This document shows positions 44,243 to 57,300 of a DNA stretch of 64,000 nt, piece by piece. The stretch lies in contig OX388322.1 in the NCBI GenBank assembly GCA_947579605.1, forward strand, positions 5,084,001 through 5,148,000, in the 5' to 3' direction. The DNA is from Athripsodes cinereus. Its lineage: Eukaryota > Arthropoda > Insecta > Trichoptera > Leptoceridae. Every line of letters begins with the position of its first letter. Within the stretch, counting starts at the first letter, position 1. Below the pieces are notes generated by a model that searched no databases, was not told where the DNA came from, and saw nothing but the letters and a program-made list of their open reading frames with translations. The position numbers were made by a program, and so were the translations under genes.

Positions 44243-44392
44243 TAGCCCTAGTCAAAACACATTTTTAAGCGTTACGTTTTCGTTCGAATGTTGACGACGT
44301 TGCGAGAACTCGTCAATTTTCGTAGCTTAAATACACAAGTTGAACGAAAACGAAACGAAAACGTAACGCTAAAATGTGTTTTGACTAGGCCC
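44243..44392. mobile_element. 150-bp MITE with about 50-bp TIRs and empty site in unit A
   Basis: The left end 'ccctagtcaaaacacatttt' and right end 'aaaatgtgttttgactaggc' are inverted repeats that continue through 'agcgttacgttttcgttc'. A direct repeat ACAG flanks it (44239-44242 and 44393-44396). In unit A the site reads 'gaatttaacagggcactcg' without insertion. The 69-codon frame across its right half is incidental. Confidence 0.85.
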
Positions 44393-45224
44393 ACAGGGCA
44401 CTCGAAAAGAATGGTAAAACGCTTACTTTATTATGAATATCACAGCACAAGATTGTTTAAGATAGTCGATGCCACCAAATTTAATAGATGGTTATGAGGC
44501 AAACAAAGGATGCGAAGATCATGACAATATGCACGTATTTCAATGTCATACGTACCTAAACATCTCAAGATGTTTTGCCCCCCACAATAAAACAAATACA
44601 GAAATCGTATTTAATATTGATTTACGTTGTGGACAGTGGTAAACATATTATTTAAATAATAAAATATTTTTATGGATAGGCGCACCCAACATTTTCTCTG
44701 TGTGGGAAGGGACAGCAGCCTTAGCAAATCTTTATAGGAATTTGATTCTTTTTAAACAATATAATTGAACATAAAATAATAACATCACGACATAAAACTT
44801 TATTACAATATCATATTCAGTAATCTTGTATCTTGCTGTTTTGAGCCTCCTTAAAAATTTAACTTGTGTTAAGCAGGGGGGGCAGAATATATTTTATAAA
44901 CTACCTATATGTTTGTTTTACAATCACCTTATTTTCGAAAAATAATATTTTTAGGATAGCGTATTTAAAATTCATGAAACAAATAAACATAGAAATTCAA
45001 GTAAAAATAAAAATTAAAATGTCTATAAATTGTTAGATAGTTAATCCCTCTAAAATAAGGCAATAAATACTTTTTTTGTGATACGACTGTTTTTGTGATA
45101 CTCAACAGACAGGAAGGAGCGACTGCCCCCTTTTTCCCCCCTACGCTACGCCCATGTTACACAGAATAAATTATTCGTATATTTTTACAGAGTACAATAT
45201 TCACCAGAATCAATAATCTATTCG

Positions 45225-45232
45225 TATAAATA
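45225..45232 (+). promoter_or_regulatory. TATA box of tryptophan-rich peptide gene 2
   Basis: TATAAATA is exactly 76 nt before the ATG, as in gene 1, within a nearly identical promoter block ('aataatctattcgtataaat', 'aggggacacttttcaagata'). Conservation of the promoter suggests the two genes share regulation. Confidence 0.75.
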
Positions 45233-45300
45233 GGGGACACTTTTCAAGATAGTTTGTGTTTATTTCATTATTCACATTGGACGCAATACATAGATTCAAA

Positions 45301-48300
45301 ATGAAGTTCGCTACATTGTCTTTGGTCTTGGCTGCCTTGATTTTGGCAGCATATGCGGAGGGTAAGATTCTTTATATCAATTTGTAATTTGCAAAAAAGG
45401 TAATTTGAATAAGTGTTTCCTTCTACAATAAGTAATTGATCACGAGAGAGACGTCTTTCGACTTATCATGACATTATTGGATTATCAGACGATTGATCAA
45501 TAACTAATTTATTTATTTATTTATTAAATTAATTAAAAAAAAAAAACTTATACTTTTTTATACACACTTATATTTTTATTTTTATTTTTGTAGACAATAT
45601 TGTTTCGTCTCTTAATGAGACATTATCAATACTAAACTATGCAAAACAAATAATATTCAATTAAGGTGAAAGTACAGTGGTAGTGGTAGAGGGGGGAACA
45701 ATGGAGGTATGAGGGTATGAAACAAGTGGGAATATTCTGAGAATTGGGGATGCATTGGGTATTGTTGTTTTATTGACTAAATTATTTACACTATTAATAT
45801 TTTTATGAATTTCCAATGTTTCTCTTAGTAATAATCTTCTATAACTACTATTATTAAAATTCAATATTTTAAAAGGCTCCTTTTGGTTTATGCTATGGTT
45901 TTCTTCTATTAAGTGGTTGGCAAATTCAGAGAATCCCGTATTTTTTAGACAATTTTTTTAGACAATTACCAGCCAACCACTTAATAGAAGAAAACCATAG
46001 CATAAACCAAAAGGAGCCTTTTAAAATATTGAATTTTAATAATAGTAGTTATAGAAGATTATTACTAAGAGAAACATTGGAAATTCATAAAAATATTAAT
46101 AGTGTAAATAATTTAGTCAATAAAACAACAATACCCAATGCATCCCCAATTCTCAGAATATTCCCACTTGTTTCATACCCTCATACCTCCATTGTTCCCC
46201 CCTCTACCACTACCACTGTACTTTCACCTTAATTGAATATTATTTGTTTTGCATAGTTTAGTATTGATAATGTCTCATTAAGAGACGAAACAATATTGTC
46301 TACAAAAATAAAAATAAAAATATAAGTGTGTATAAAAAAGTATAAGTTTTTTTTTTAATTAATTTAATATGGATACACAAAAAGTGACGGATTACATTGA
46401 AAATATTATTTATTTATTCTTTTTGCACATCATCATTACATAACAGTGTTATCAAAATAATATAAATTTAAGAAACTAGGACGATGTGCAGTGGCGAGAT
46501 TATCACTATAAAGTGATTTCTTCCATCTAACCACGACACATTGACATGAAACTAGTAAAAACAAATTTACTTACAAAAAAAAACATACAAAATATCAAAA
46601 CACAACAAAAGAAAAAAAAAACAAAATTTAAAATAATATATTTGACACACACCCAACATGTGGTAGGGTTTATGGATCAGAGGGGGGGGGGGGCGCTAGG
46701 GAACGGATACTGAGTTAGAAGATAGCATTTTTTCCTTAACATAAGATTTAAAGACATTGAACGATTGTGAAACTCTATGCGAAGAAGGAAGATTATTCCA
46801 ACAACGAGCACCATAAACTGAGAATGATTTCGAGAAATAATTGGTACTGTGTGTAGGAATTGCCAGAAGACGCTCGTTATTGGATCGCAATGGTAGGCCA
46901 TGGCTCGCTAAATACTCGAAATTATCTTTTAAATAATAGGGAGAAGACGTGGAATAGAGTATTTTGTAAACAAGTGATAGAATATGAAGTTCACGTCTTT
47001 GATGCACAGTTAGCCACTTAAGATTGACTCGATACTGGGAGATATGATCAGACCTCTTGAGATTGAAAATAAATCGGATACCATAATTCTAAAGTCTCTC
47101 AAGTTTATTTGACAGGTCTTGGTTGATATCGAGATATACTGCATTAGCATAATCTATGAGAGGCAGCAGCAGAGATTGAACAAGTAAGGTTTCGATTTTA
47201 GTTGGAAGGAACATTTGATATATTTTAAGAGAATGCAGTGAATAGAAAAAATTTCGTCGGATTGTATTCATATGCTGCTGCCAAGTTAGTTTTTGGTCCA
47301 TAATCACACCAAGGTTCTTCACTGTTGCTGAATAAGGGATTATATCTGAGTTCATTGTTGTATTGGGCACGGTCATGGATTTGAGTTTTGAAATGTGATA
47401 ATGACTGCCGAGGAAAATTGATTGAGATTTTGTAGGATTTATGATAAGTCCATGATTCGTTGCCCAAACTAATGTATATAAGAGGGAAACGCTTGTTTTA
47501 TATTACCTTATTATGGAATTCTACTACGTGTGCACCAACACAATTCATAGGGGAGACTTGTCCAAAATGATCCCCTTAAGGGAGAATCAAATTTTCATAC
47601 CCTAAAAAGTGATTTTTTAAGATTATCTATTTTTTTCTAACAGTTCAATTATTTTACTATCTACCATTATCGATTAAATTATGCTTTTAATCACAATTAA
47701 ATATAAAATGTGATTTTAGAAAAACTCCCCACTGCGTGTACAAAATGATCCCCTGGGATCATTATACCTACCCCTAATGAAAGTCAGATTTGAACAAAAT
47801 AATATATTTGTTAAATAAATCAAGGAAGAATGAAAAAATATAATTGAGTAATAAATTTATTTACTGAAGAAAGTTTGTAATGAAAAAAAAATAGTAAATT
47901 AGTAGGTACATAAAATAAAAAAAGCCTTTGACAATAATTTTTTTAAGCTTTAATATTGATTGATATTTTCTTGTATTAGACAAAGGTGACACTTGAAAAA
48001 ATCCTCATCATCATCGCCTACCCCCGCACATTCTTCATGCCCCCATTTCAAGCACGATGAACACCTAATCCAGCCGTCACCTGCTTTACTTTTCGAAAAA
48101 TTTTATTGACAAAAAAAGCATGTTGTGTCATCATTCTCGTCTGAGGATGCAGACCTTTCCCTTTTATTACGGTTTACCTTTTACCTTTTTTAACCATTGA
48201 TTTTTTCACATTACGTGATTTTTGTTTCATTTCTTGTTCAATTTTTTTCTTTTTTTCTTCTTCTAATTTTTTTTTGTATGGGCTGCTTGTTAAAATGACC

Positions 48301-51300
48301 GGACTTCCTTTGGCTCTTTTCGTAACGTTTCTTTTTCCTTTAATTTTAGGAGCCTTTGTAAATTTGTTTGATGATGCATTAAGAAATGTACCTAAAGAAC
48401 CAATGGAACCTTTTATAGTGTTACGGATGAGCAACAAAACTTTAGACAATTCACTTGGACTTTGAGTGTGAATTTCATAAAGATTGGACGATACAATAGG
48501 CACGGACGGAGCTGACCTTGAAGGTAAATCTATTGATACGTTGTCGAAAGACTGTGAATTTTCGATTTCTTGTTCTGTTGTTGCAGCAGCTATGAAATCC
48601 AAATCTGTGAAAACATCCGGATCGAAGGGAACTATTCCACACACACAACCATTTATCGCATTTAATGGTGTTGCAGCTTTCAAATATGCTTCCCCAAAAA
48701 CTTTGCTCAGTTGGAAAACGGTCACAACCCTGCCAGGGTAATTATTCATCCACTTTTCTAAAGCCTGATTGTGATAAAGGCTAAGAGGATACATAACTCC
48801 AACATCTAACGGTTGAAGTTTGAGTACAATGGGGAGGCAAACACAGCATTGTTACATAATTTTCCCGCGCCTTCATAAAAAAATTCAAATTTTTGGTGTG
48901 TGATAGATGACCATCCAAAATAAGAAGTGCTGGATCTTCAGCATTTGGTTTTGTGTGTGCAAGAAAATGTTCGAACCATTTTTCACAAACTTCTACGTTC
49001 ATCCAGCCAGAGCTATTGCAGGCGTAAGTGGAACCAGATGGTGCACCGTCCATGAGTTCTTCATTCATCCTAACACTTTTAAAAATCAACATCGGTGGAA
49101 TGAAATTTCCAGAAGCTGACATGCACAGTACCGCAGTAGTTGTGTCACCTCTTTCGGCAGAGGTGATTCTGGCTACTTGTTTACGATCAGTCAATTTAGA
49201 TTTGGGAAACCGTATTATATTTATGCCATCTATACTATAAAGGCATTCCTTAAAAGTGAGGTGCTCATTTATAATATTATATTTTTAGATTGTCATTTAT
49301 TATTCAGCGATTAGGTTTTCCAACTAAATTGAATGCTAGTTTATTACACGCGGTTGGTCTGCTGGCTATCCCACTTGTGGATTATGCCGTGATAGTGCGC
49401 ACTGTATAGTAGTAGTAGTAGTAATAGCAAATTGTCATAGTATCTAGTTCAATACAGTATAATAGAGTTATATTATTTATATGTATTCATTGGACTAATT
49501 TTCATATGAATAACCATGTAACAGTGGAGAGAGATTTTATTTATTTTTTTATTTTACAAATATTTACGGCCAGAGCCTTTTATATGTTAAACCTCTGTAT
49601 ACCTACATACAAAACATGTATACAAAGGAACGATCTGTTACAAAAAAGACACAAAACAATTAGACCAAAAACGAGATTTTTTCCCCATTTCGCAATAAGG
49701 TAAATGCCGGAGAAGTTAGATATTTATATTTTTCTTAAATTATTCTCTCGTGAATCCGTCCACAGCGGAACACATTCCAATAGTTTTTTATCACTGAATT
49801 ATAGTGACTTTCTTAACAACACGGGCTTCTCCCAACTTTCTTTTGTTCAAATCCATTTCGCAATAAGGTAAATGCCGGAGAAGTTAGATATTTATATTTT
49901 TCTTAAATTATTCTCTCGTGAATCCGTCCACAGCGGATCACATTCCGATAGTTTTTTATCACTGAATTATAGTGACTTTCTTAACAACACGGTGCTACGC
50001 ATTAAAATATTCAACGCGTAATACGTTCATATTCGCTGCTATGCCTATAATTAGTAGTTGTCCTTTGTCGTCACTCAATAATAATAATAACAATAATATT
50101 ATTTTCTCTACACCTTGTCGGTAATCCTCGGGTATCCTCGTGCATACGAATGGTGCACTCATCACCACTAACACGTGATGTCCATAGAATGTTCTTTTTT
50201 TTTAACGTCTTTTCGAAGTCCGTTATGACGAAACAGTTTCTCCTTTACGATGGGTTAGTCCACACGTATAGGGTGGCCCAGTGCCCACTCTGTCCTCGCG
50301 GCGGACAGTCACCGTAGTAATTACGACAAGTTAATAGTATTGGTAGATAATTAGAGGCAATCTTCATAACAGTGGAATGATCAATCTTGTTGTCCTCCTG
50401 CGTTCATAAAATAATTCTTGTTGTGTGCCGTGTAATAATGTACTTTAAAACAACCTGTGTCAATTGTTATGCGCGTGGACGGATTTACCGCCAACATTAG
50501 TGTACTATAAAACCATTCTTATTAATAATCAATAGTAATCAATAAACCAAATAATATCGTGAACAGGCTTGAGTATCCTTTGTGTCATATAGATTACGTT
50601 GTCGAAGTGATATTAAGATAACATTTGGAGTTTTTTTTGAGTGATGTAGCATTTGTATGATTTTGGGCGTGGTTTTTTTGCTGTTGCCGCCATTTTACAT
50701 ATCCGTGCGAAATGAGACATCCCATGGTTCTGGACAACTATTCAATGTTGGGATTCGTAAAAAATCACTTAAACAATTCTTTGTACTGTCCCAGCGATAT
50801 AAATTTAATTAAAACGTGAATGAGTTCCGAGGTCGGCAACAAACACCTCTTCAACACGGGAGTCTGTATGTTGCGCATCAGTGAATTATCGATGAACACT
50901 CGTTCCTACGAGAACGTGAAGATCCTCTCTTAGCTTTTCCGGTCGCGACCTTTGTTATGAGAGTGATTAAATAATCATCCGTTTATGCTTGGACAGACTA
51001 TGGAAATAGTGACGCCTTCTTCCTTTGACACTGAGAATAGTGTAGAAACGTATAATATTGCTCTTATCACTTGAGAAGTAGTGATCTCTTCGTCCTGAGG
51101 ACAGGAACTATCTGATTCTGACACCACCACACCCCTGTACGTCCTGGAGTATAACCAGCGACCGCCATAGAAGCATCAGGGTATGTTTCTTTCACGATCC
51201 TGCCATCTTCCGTCTATGAGTGCAAAATACGTTAACAATAACATACTTGTCTTTGTGTTATTCTTGTCCTGCTCACCAGTCTATCTGTAAGTGACTATAT

Positions 51301-54300
51301 TACTACTGAGTTTGATGTATATATATTGATAATTTATTCATAACTAAGTTCATATAATCGTTAAACTATCTATATATTAATTTCCTTTGTATAATAATAT
51401 AAGATCTTGAGTATGAGTGAAGAATGAATGATTCAAATTACATTTTATAGACCCCACGATAATCCAGGTATTGATTTATATTTGTAATACCAAGGTTGGT
51501 GTCTTTAATAATTACCATTGTGTGTTTTACTGTCTCTATCCAAATATGGCAATACTTTCATAATTTTGCGTATTGTATGGAATAGTATTCCCTACAGATT
51601 TACTTTGAAAGTAACTGTCTTGTTATGTAATGTATATGTTTACACAATAAATGTAAATCACTTACCATCCGATATCTTTCTATTGAAATTCATTTTGTAT
51701 ACCCACCAGTAGATTCAATACTCTTAATAATACTAAAGTACATCTCTCCGCCTCCTTGTATATAATCTTCCAATAACCTAGTTTATACTCGGAGTAGTTA
51801 TGTACCAAAGGTTCGAATCCTGGACCAACCCTTGGGAGGAAGACCATATTAACTCACTATGAAGGCAACCAAGAGCTAAATTAAAGGCTCCATTGATAGA
51901 AATGAAACAGCCTCTTTCTTTGAAGGGTATGAAGTACTTTTTGATAATCTTAGTTTCACATGATATATATATAATTTTGTTGTTTACATGGATATGTCTA
52001 TAAATTTACTTTGCTACATAATATGAAGATTCTATTCAATAAGTTATAAATGGTATACTGAAGGAGTAAGGTGTTCCTGGTAACCTGACTGCTTGTGGAC
52101 TTAGGGGTAAGCATGACACAGAGGCCTCTCTCGCCCAGAGCCAAGTAAAAAAGGGCCCTATACACTTGTAAGAAACCCCTAGACATAAACACGAGTATAG
52201 ACCTTTTACTTTTTAATATCTCTAGACTACTTAACGAGCATATAGGTCTATATTTATAACAGTATTACTCTACAGAATATGTATTTTGCTTCTTATAGTT
52301 CAGTTTGAAACTTTGTTCATTGTTCTAATTTTGCTTTTGTAATAAATTGTGTGTTCGACCGTTGGACGAAGCATAATTTACTTGTTATGTGAGAGCGTGG
52401 TTAATGGAAACCACACACGTAGCAATTTGGGTGCTCGTCTCCCACGTAGCAATTTGTGGGCTCGTTGTCCGGGATAATATCAAAAAGAAGACGAATAAAT
52501 TGTGAATTCGTTTCTCGGATATACAGTAATTCGAATAATTACAAACTTGAAAAAATCTGTGTCATGACTACGCTTGGGTTTACATGTTGCTTTTAATGCC
52601 ATTTGTGATAAATTTTATGTACAATTGATATGTCTTGTAGCAATCATGTGTAATGCAAATATGTGTGTGAAGTGATAACTGTTAAATCTCACGAGTAAAT
52701 CGCCGCGCGACTGGTTGGAATATAGCGTAGTGTGAAAACCGACTTTTGTTAAGATTTGGTGGGAACACAAGTTTCCCGCGAAATATTGAATGTATTACGT
52801 TTCGCGCGGGAATTTCCGTAGATACGAAGTATAAACAAAGTATAATTGGTAAGTACGCACTTTCTCAAACTGTGCGCGAGTAAATAATCGTAAGAAATTT
52901 TATTTATTTATTAAATAGATCTCGTGATCAGAATTTTGTTTTGTTAACGATTGATTACTCATTGTGTAATCAGATTTAATCCGAATTGGGTGGTGGCGAT
53001 AAACTTCTTTTATCTACCAGAGCACCGAGTCCCTCCCTAGTGTCGAAAGACACGTTTAAGAAACTAGTTTGTAAGAATAGAAAAAGCGTAGGAGAGTGTG
53101 AAAATAATTTTAGTTATTTATAAAACATAAAATAAAACATTGAAGCGTCGGAATATAGTAACATTGTCAGCACAACCAAATATCTCTTGAACCTTTGTCA
53201 TTCAAAGATGAATTTTCGTGTGTAACTTAAAAGTTTTTGAGCATCTAAAGTTTTAGAACCTTTGTCATACTTTCTTTATAATAATGTCTCGATTTGAACC
53301 ATTGTTATTTTTGGGTCCAATTCCCAATGTAGACAAAGCTAACGGTGCTACACTAAAGAAAGCTTTATCTGAAAGAGGAGTTATACCGAAACGTTCAATT
53401 CCTAGTTTGAGAAGGCAAGCGTTAGAATATAATAAACAAAATCTGGAAGTAGAATTCGAACAAGTTGCTCCACAATCGCGTATGAATGCTCAAATATCTC
53501 TTGATATGGAACCACCTTGTACATCCGTGTCTAGCAATGTGAACGTTGTTGCTGTAGAAGAGTCGGCATCTATCGAGAAATCCTTCGATAATGCTTTAAG
53601 TCTTAGTAAAACCTCACAGCTTTTGAATGTAAATTTTGGATCTTGGCCAGTAAAACCTTTTGATGGTCTCGGTGATGTAAGAAACTTTTTTACGCGGTTG
53701 GAAGAAATTGCAAGGGCTAGGAGGTTCCCAAATAAACAATTGGTATACGTTTTGCCTGAATTTCTGAAGGATCGAGCGCTTACACACTTTCGAATAATTT
53801 TTAAAGAGGAAATGACTTGGGAAGCTATCAAGGCACTCTTTTACCACCGTTTTGAAGCCCCTGGATTTATGATAGATAGAAAATTACGTATTTGGTCGTC
53901 GATACAAAACAATTACGAAACTTCAGCAGACTATATTGCCCGAATAATAGAAATGAATAGCTCCCTTGATGAGAAACTGACTGAGAATGAATTGTTGGAA
54001 GTCTTCAAACGCGGGTTACATCAGAGATATGTCTCTCTTTTGGCTAGTTCTCACATTTCGTCAGTAAGTGAACTGGAAAGAATGGTCTCCAACTTCGATC
54101 GTCTGACCAAAGGCCACACTTCTTCTTCTTCTAGACCTACTGCCATGAGAGTTAATGCAGTAGAGAATCGTCCCAAACCAGTCATACGATGCTTTTCTTG
54201 CGGACATGTTGGACACATTTCTAAGGAATGTAAAAACAGAGTTAGACATTTTACACCCCGTCGTTCACCCAGGAATAGATATAACAATGCCATGCGTGAA

Positions 54301-57300
54301 CAGAAACCTGCATCGCTGATGCCGGATACTTCTAGACCACCCCCGTCGTTTTCAAAAAACTAATTTCTCCCTCGTTAAGACATCCTTCCGATACGATAGC
54401 TCGTTCTTCATCATCAGATGTAATATCGTCAGACGGAAACTCACGGTATAATTACCGAGGGGTAACCAGAAATTTATGCACAACTCGTGTTGTTAGAAAA
54501 GAAAATGATGGCCGACCTTACGTTAATATTAAAATTCATTCTGTAATCTGTCTCTCACTATTGGATAGTGGGGCGGTGATATCAATTCTAGGAAAGAATT
54601 CTCATGTCCAATTTTTGAACTTAGGATATCCTCTTGTACCTTGTGAAACTCGTGTACTCACTGCGGATGGGAATGGTCAATCTGTTTTAGGAACCTTAAC
54701 GTTACCTGTACAGTATCAGGGTATTGAAAAATGTATCACGTTTTTAGTTGTTCCATCTATAACGTCATCTTACTTGTTAGGAATTGACTTTTGGAAAGGA
54801 TTTAATATCTGTCCTGAACTTTTTCCTGTGTCTGTTTGTACAATACCTCCTGTATTACATTTAAATGCTGTAACCCAAATAGATGAACGTATTTTTTCTG
54901 CTGGTCTCACTCCTGAACCGCCTGTTGTAACCAAAGGATTGATTGGTCCGACCAATTTAACCTCGGAACAAGTTGTTATTATCAATGATATCAAGCGATC
55001 CTATGAAGATGTTTCATATGAAAAGAAAGGATTGGGCCGCTTGAAAGGAATTTTTCATAAGATTGAAACCATGGGAGATCCTGTTAGGCAGAGACATTAC
55101 CCTATTCCTCATGCAAAGAAAGAAATCATGAACAAAGAAATTGATAAGATGTTACAATTAGGAGTCATAGAACCTGCTTCTTCTTCTTGGCAGTCGCCTG
55201 CGTTGATAGTTAATAAAAAGAATGGAGAACCTCGCTTCTGTTTGGACAGTCGTGGCCTGAACAAAGTAACTAAACCAAACTCGTATTGCTTACCTTGGAT
55301 TGATCGTATCTTGGACAGTTTGCGTGATGCCAAGTTTCTAACTGCTCTGGACCTGTCCAAGGCTTTCTGGCAACTTCCATTATCGCCTGAATCTAAGGAG
55401 AAAACCGCCTTCTTCATTGATGGGCGTGGCTCTTACCAATTCTCTGTGTGCCCGTTTGGTCTACGTAATATTCCTAGTCACATGCAAATGATTGCTGACA
55501 AACTGTTCAGTCACCGCTTTCCCGGTCGTGTACATTGTTATCTTGACGATATCCTGATTGTAAGTGAAACCTTTGAACAACACTGTAATGACCTAAGACT
55601 TGTACAATCTATCTTGAAGGAAAATGGTCTCACTATCAATATGACTAAGTCTGAATTTTGTAAATCATCTCTGCGTTACTTGGGTTATATTGTAGATGGC
55701 GAAGGGTTAAGAACTGATGAACTCAAAATAGAAGCCATGAAAAAATTTCCCACTCCTACTACCCCGAAACAGGTAAAATCTTTCTTGGGTATGTGTTCTT
55801 ATTACCGAAAATTCATACAAAACTTCGCACATATAGCTGCCCCTTTGAGTGCCCTTACGTCTAGAAAAAACAAAAAGTTTGTATGGAACGAAGAAGCTGA
55901 AAATGCGTTCCACAGTTTAAAATTAGCCTTACAATCTGCACCTGTTTTAGTTCAACCTGATTATACGAAAGAATTTTATTTACACACTGACTGTTCGGAT
56001 CTTGCTATGTCAGGAATTTTGATGCAAAAACTGGAAGATGGTGAACATCCGATTGCATATTTTTCACGTAAGCTCACCGGTCCTGAAAAAAATTACTCCA
56101 TTTGTGAAAAGGAACTGTTGGCAGCTCTGTGTTCTATAACTCACTTCCGTAATTATTTAGATGGTGTACGTTTTCACTTGATCACTGATAACTCTTCTTT
56201 GCAGTGGTTGCACAAGTTACAGAATCCAACAGGAAGATTAGCTCGCTGGTCGACTCGTTTGAGTGCTTTTGATTTTGATGTAACTCATCGACCAGGTAAA
56301 TTAAATGTTGTACCTGATTGCCTTAGTCGTGTGGAAATTGGAACTTTGACGTTGCCTACAGAAATCACTGATACCTGTGATGCAGTGTATAACAAGCTTA
56401 AGAAAGGTTGTGAAAATTACCCACAAGCTTACCCGAATTATCAGATTATGGAAGGAAAATTGTATAGATATACCAAATCTTCTAACACTTTATTGTCACC
56501 TCATGAATGGAAATTAGTATTGCCAAAACTCGATGCTTTAAAAATGATTCAAGAATATCATTGTAGTGGCGATTCTTGTCATGAAGGTACTTATAAAACG
56601 TACAAACATTTACGACGATATTTCTATTGGCCAAACATGCATCTTTCAGTCGCTAGATTTGTAAACAACTGTGAAATCTGTAAAACTCATAAAATTGCTA
56701 CTTCTGGACCACGTGGTATTATGGGAAAACCTAAATTGGTGTCCATGCCTTTACAGACTCTATCAATTGATATAATTGGTCCTTTTGTCAAAAGTGTTGA
56801 AGGATACGTTTATATATTATCTGTGGTATGTGTTTTTACTAAGTTTGTTTGGATTTTTCCATTGCGAAAATGTACCTCTGCCATAATTCAGAAATGCCTA
56901 GAGGAAAGAATTTTCTTACCATATTCTGTGCCGAAATGTATTTTATTGGATAATGCCACCTATTTTTGTTCCCGTTCATTCAAATCATTTTTAGAATCGT
57001 ATGGGATAGAAAAGATTTTGTATTCAGCATATTATGCTCCACAATCTAATACAGTTGAAAGGTACAATCAAACCATTGGTACCGCTCTTTCGATTTTGGT
57101 TGATAATAATCATAGAATTTGGAGTAAGAAATTACCCATAGTACAAGCCAGTTTGAATAATAATGTATCTTTTGCGACGGGATATTCACCCCATTTTCTT
57201 ATGCATGGATTTGAAAGCGTGCAACATGCTTCATTTTTCAAAAGTTTGAGTTCTAATGTAGATGAAAATCCTTCGGATGAACTGAAGAACTCTTACAAAC

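Larger units (their letters stand above)
45522..46369. mobile_element. Two Penelope-like 3' ends as an inverted pair
   Basis: Left arm 45522-45921 (minus copy) and right arm 45972-46369 (plus copy) are nearly exact reverse complements around a 50-bp spacer. Each arm carries the same C-terminal coding fragment (45661-45918 minus, 45975-46232 plus), a hammerhead-like fold and an A/T-rich 3' end. The family differs from the element at 15 kb. It is inserted in the intron of peptide gene 2. Confidence 0.85.

Noticed and set aside
44288..44497. 69-codon frame
   Set aside because: Composite of a MITE end and flanking duplicated DNA; not open in unit A.
48274..48741. Plus-strand frames within the pogo relic
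   Set aside because: Shadows of the transposase C-terminal frame.
51518..52192. Small frames inside the LTR
   Set aside because: They repeat identically in both LTRs only because the LTRs are identical; no coding evidence.
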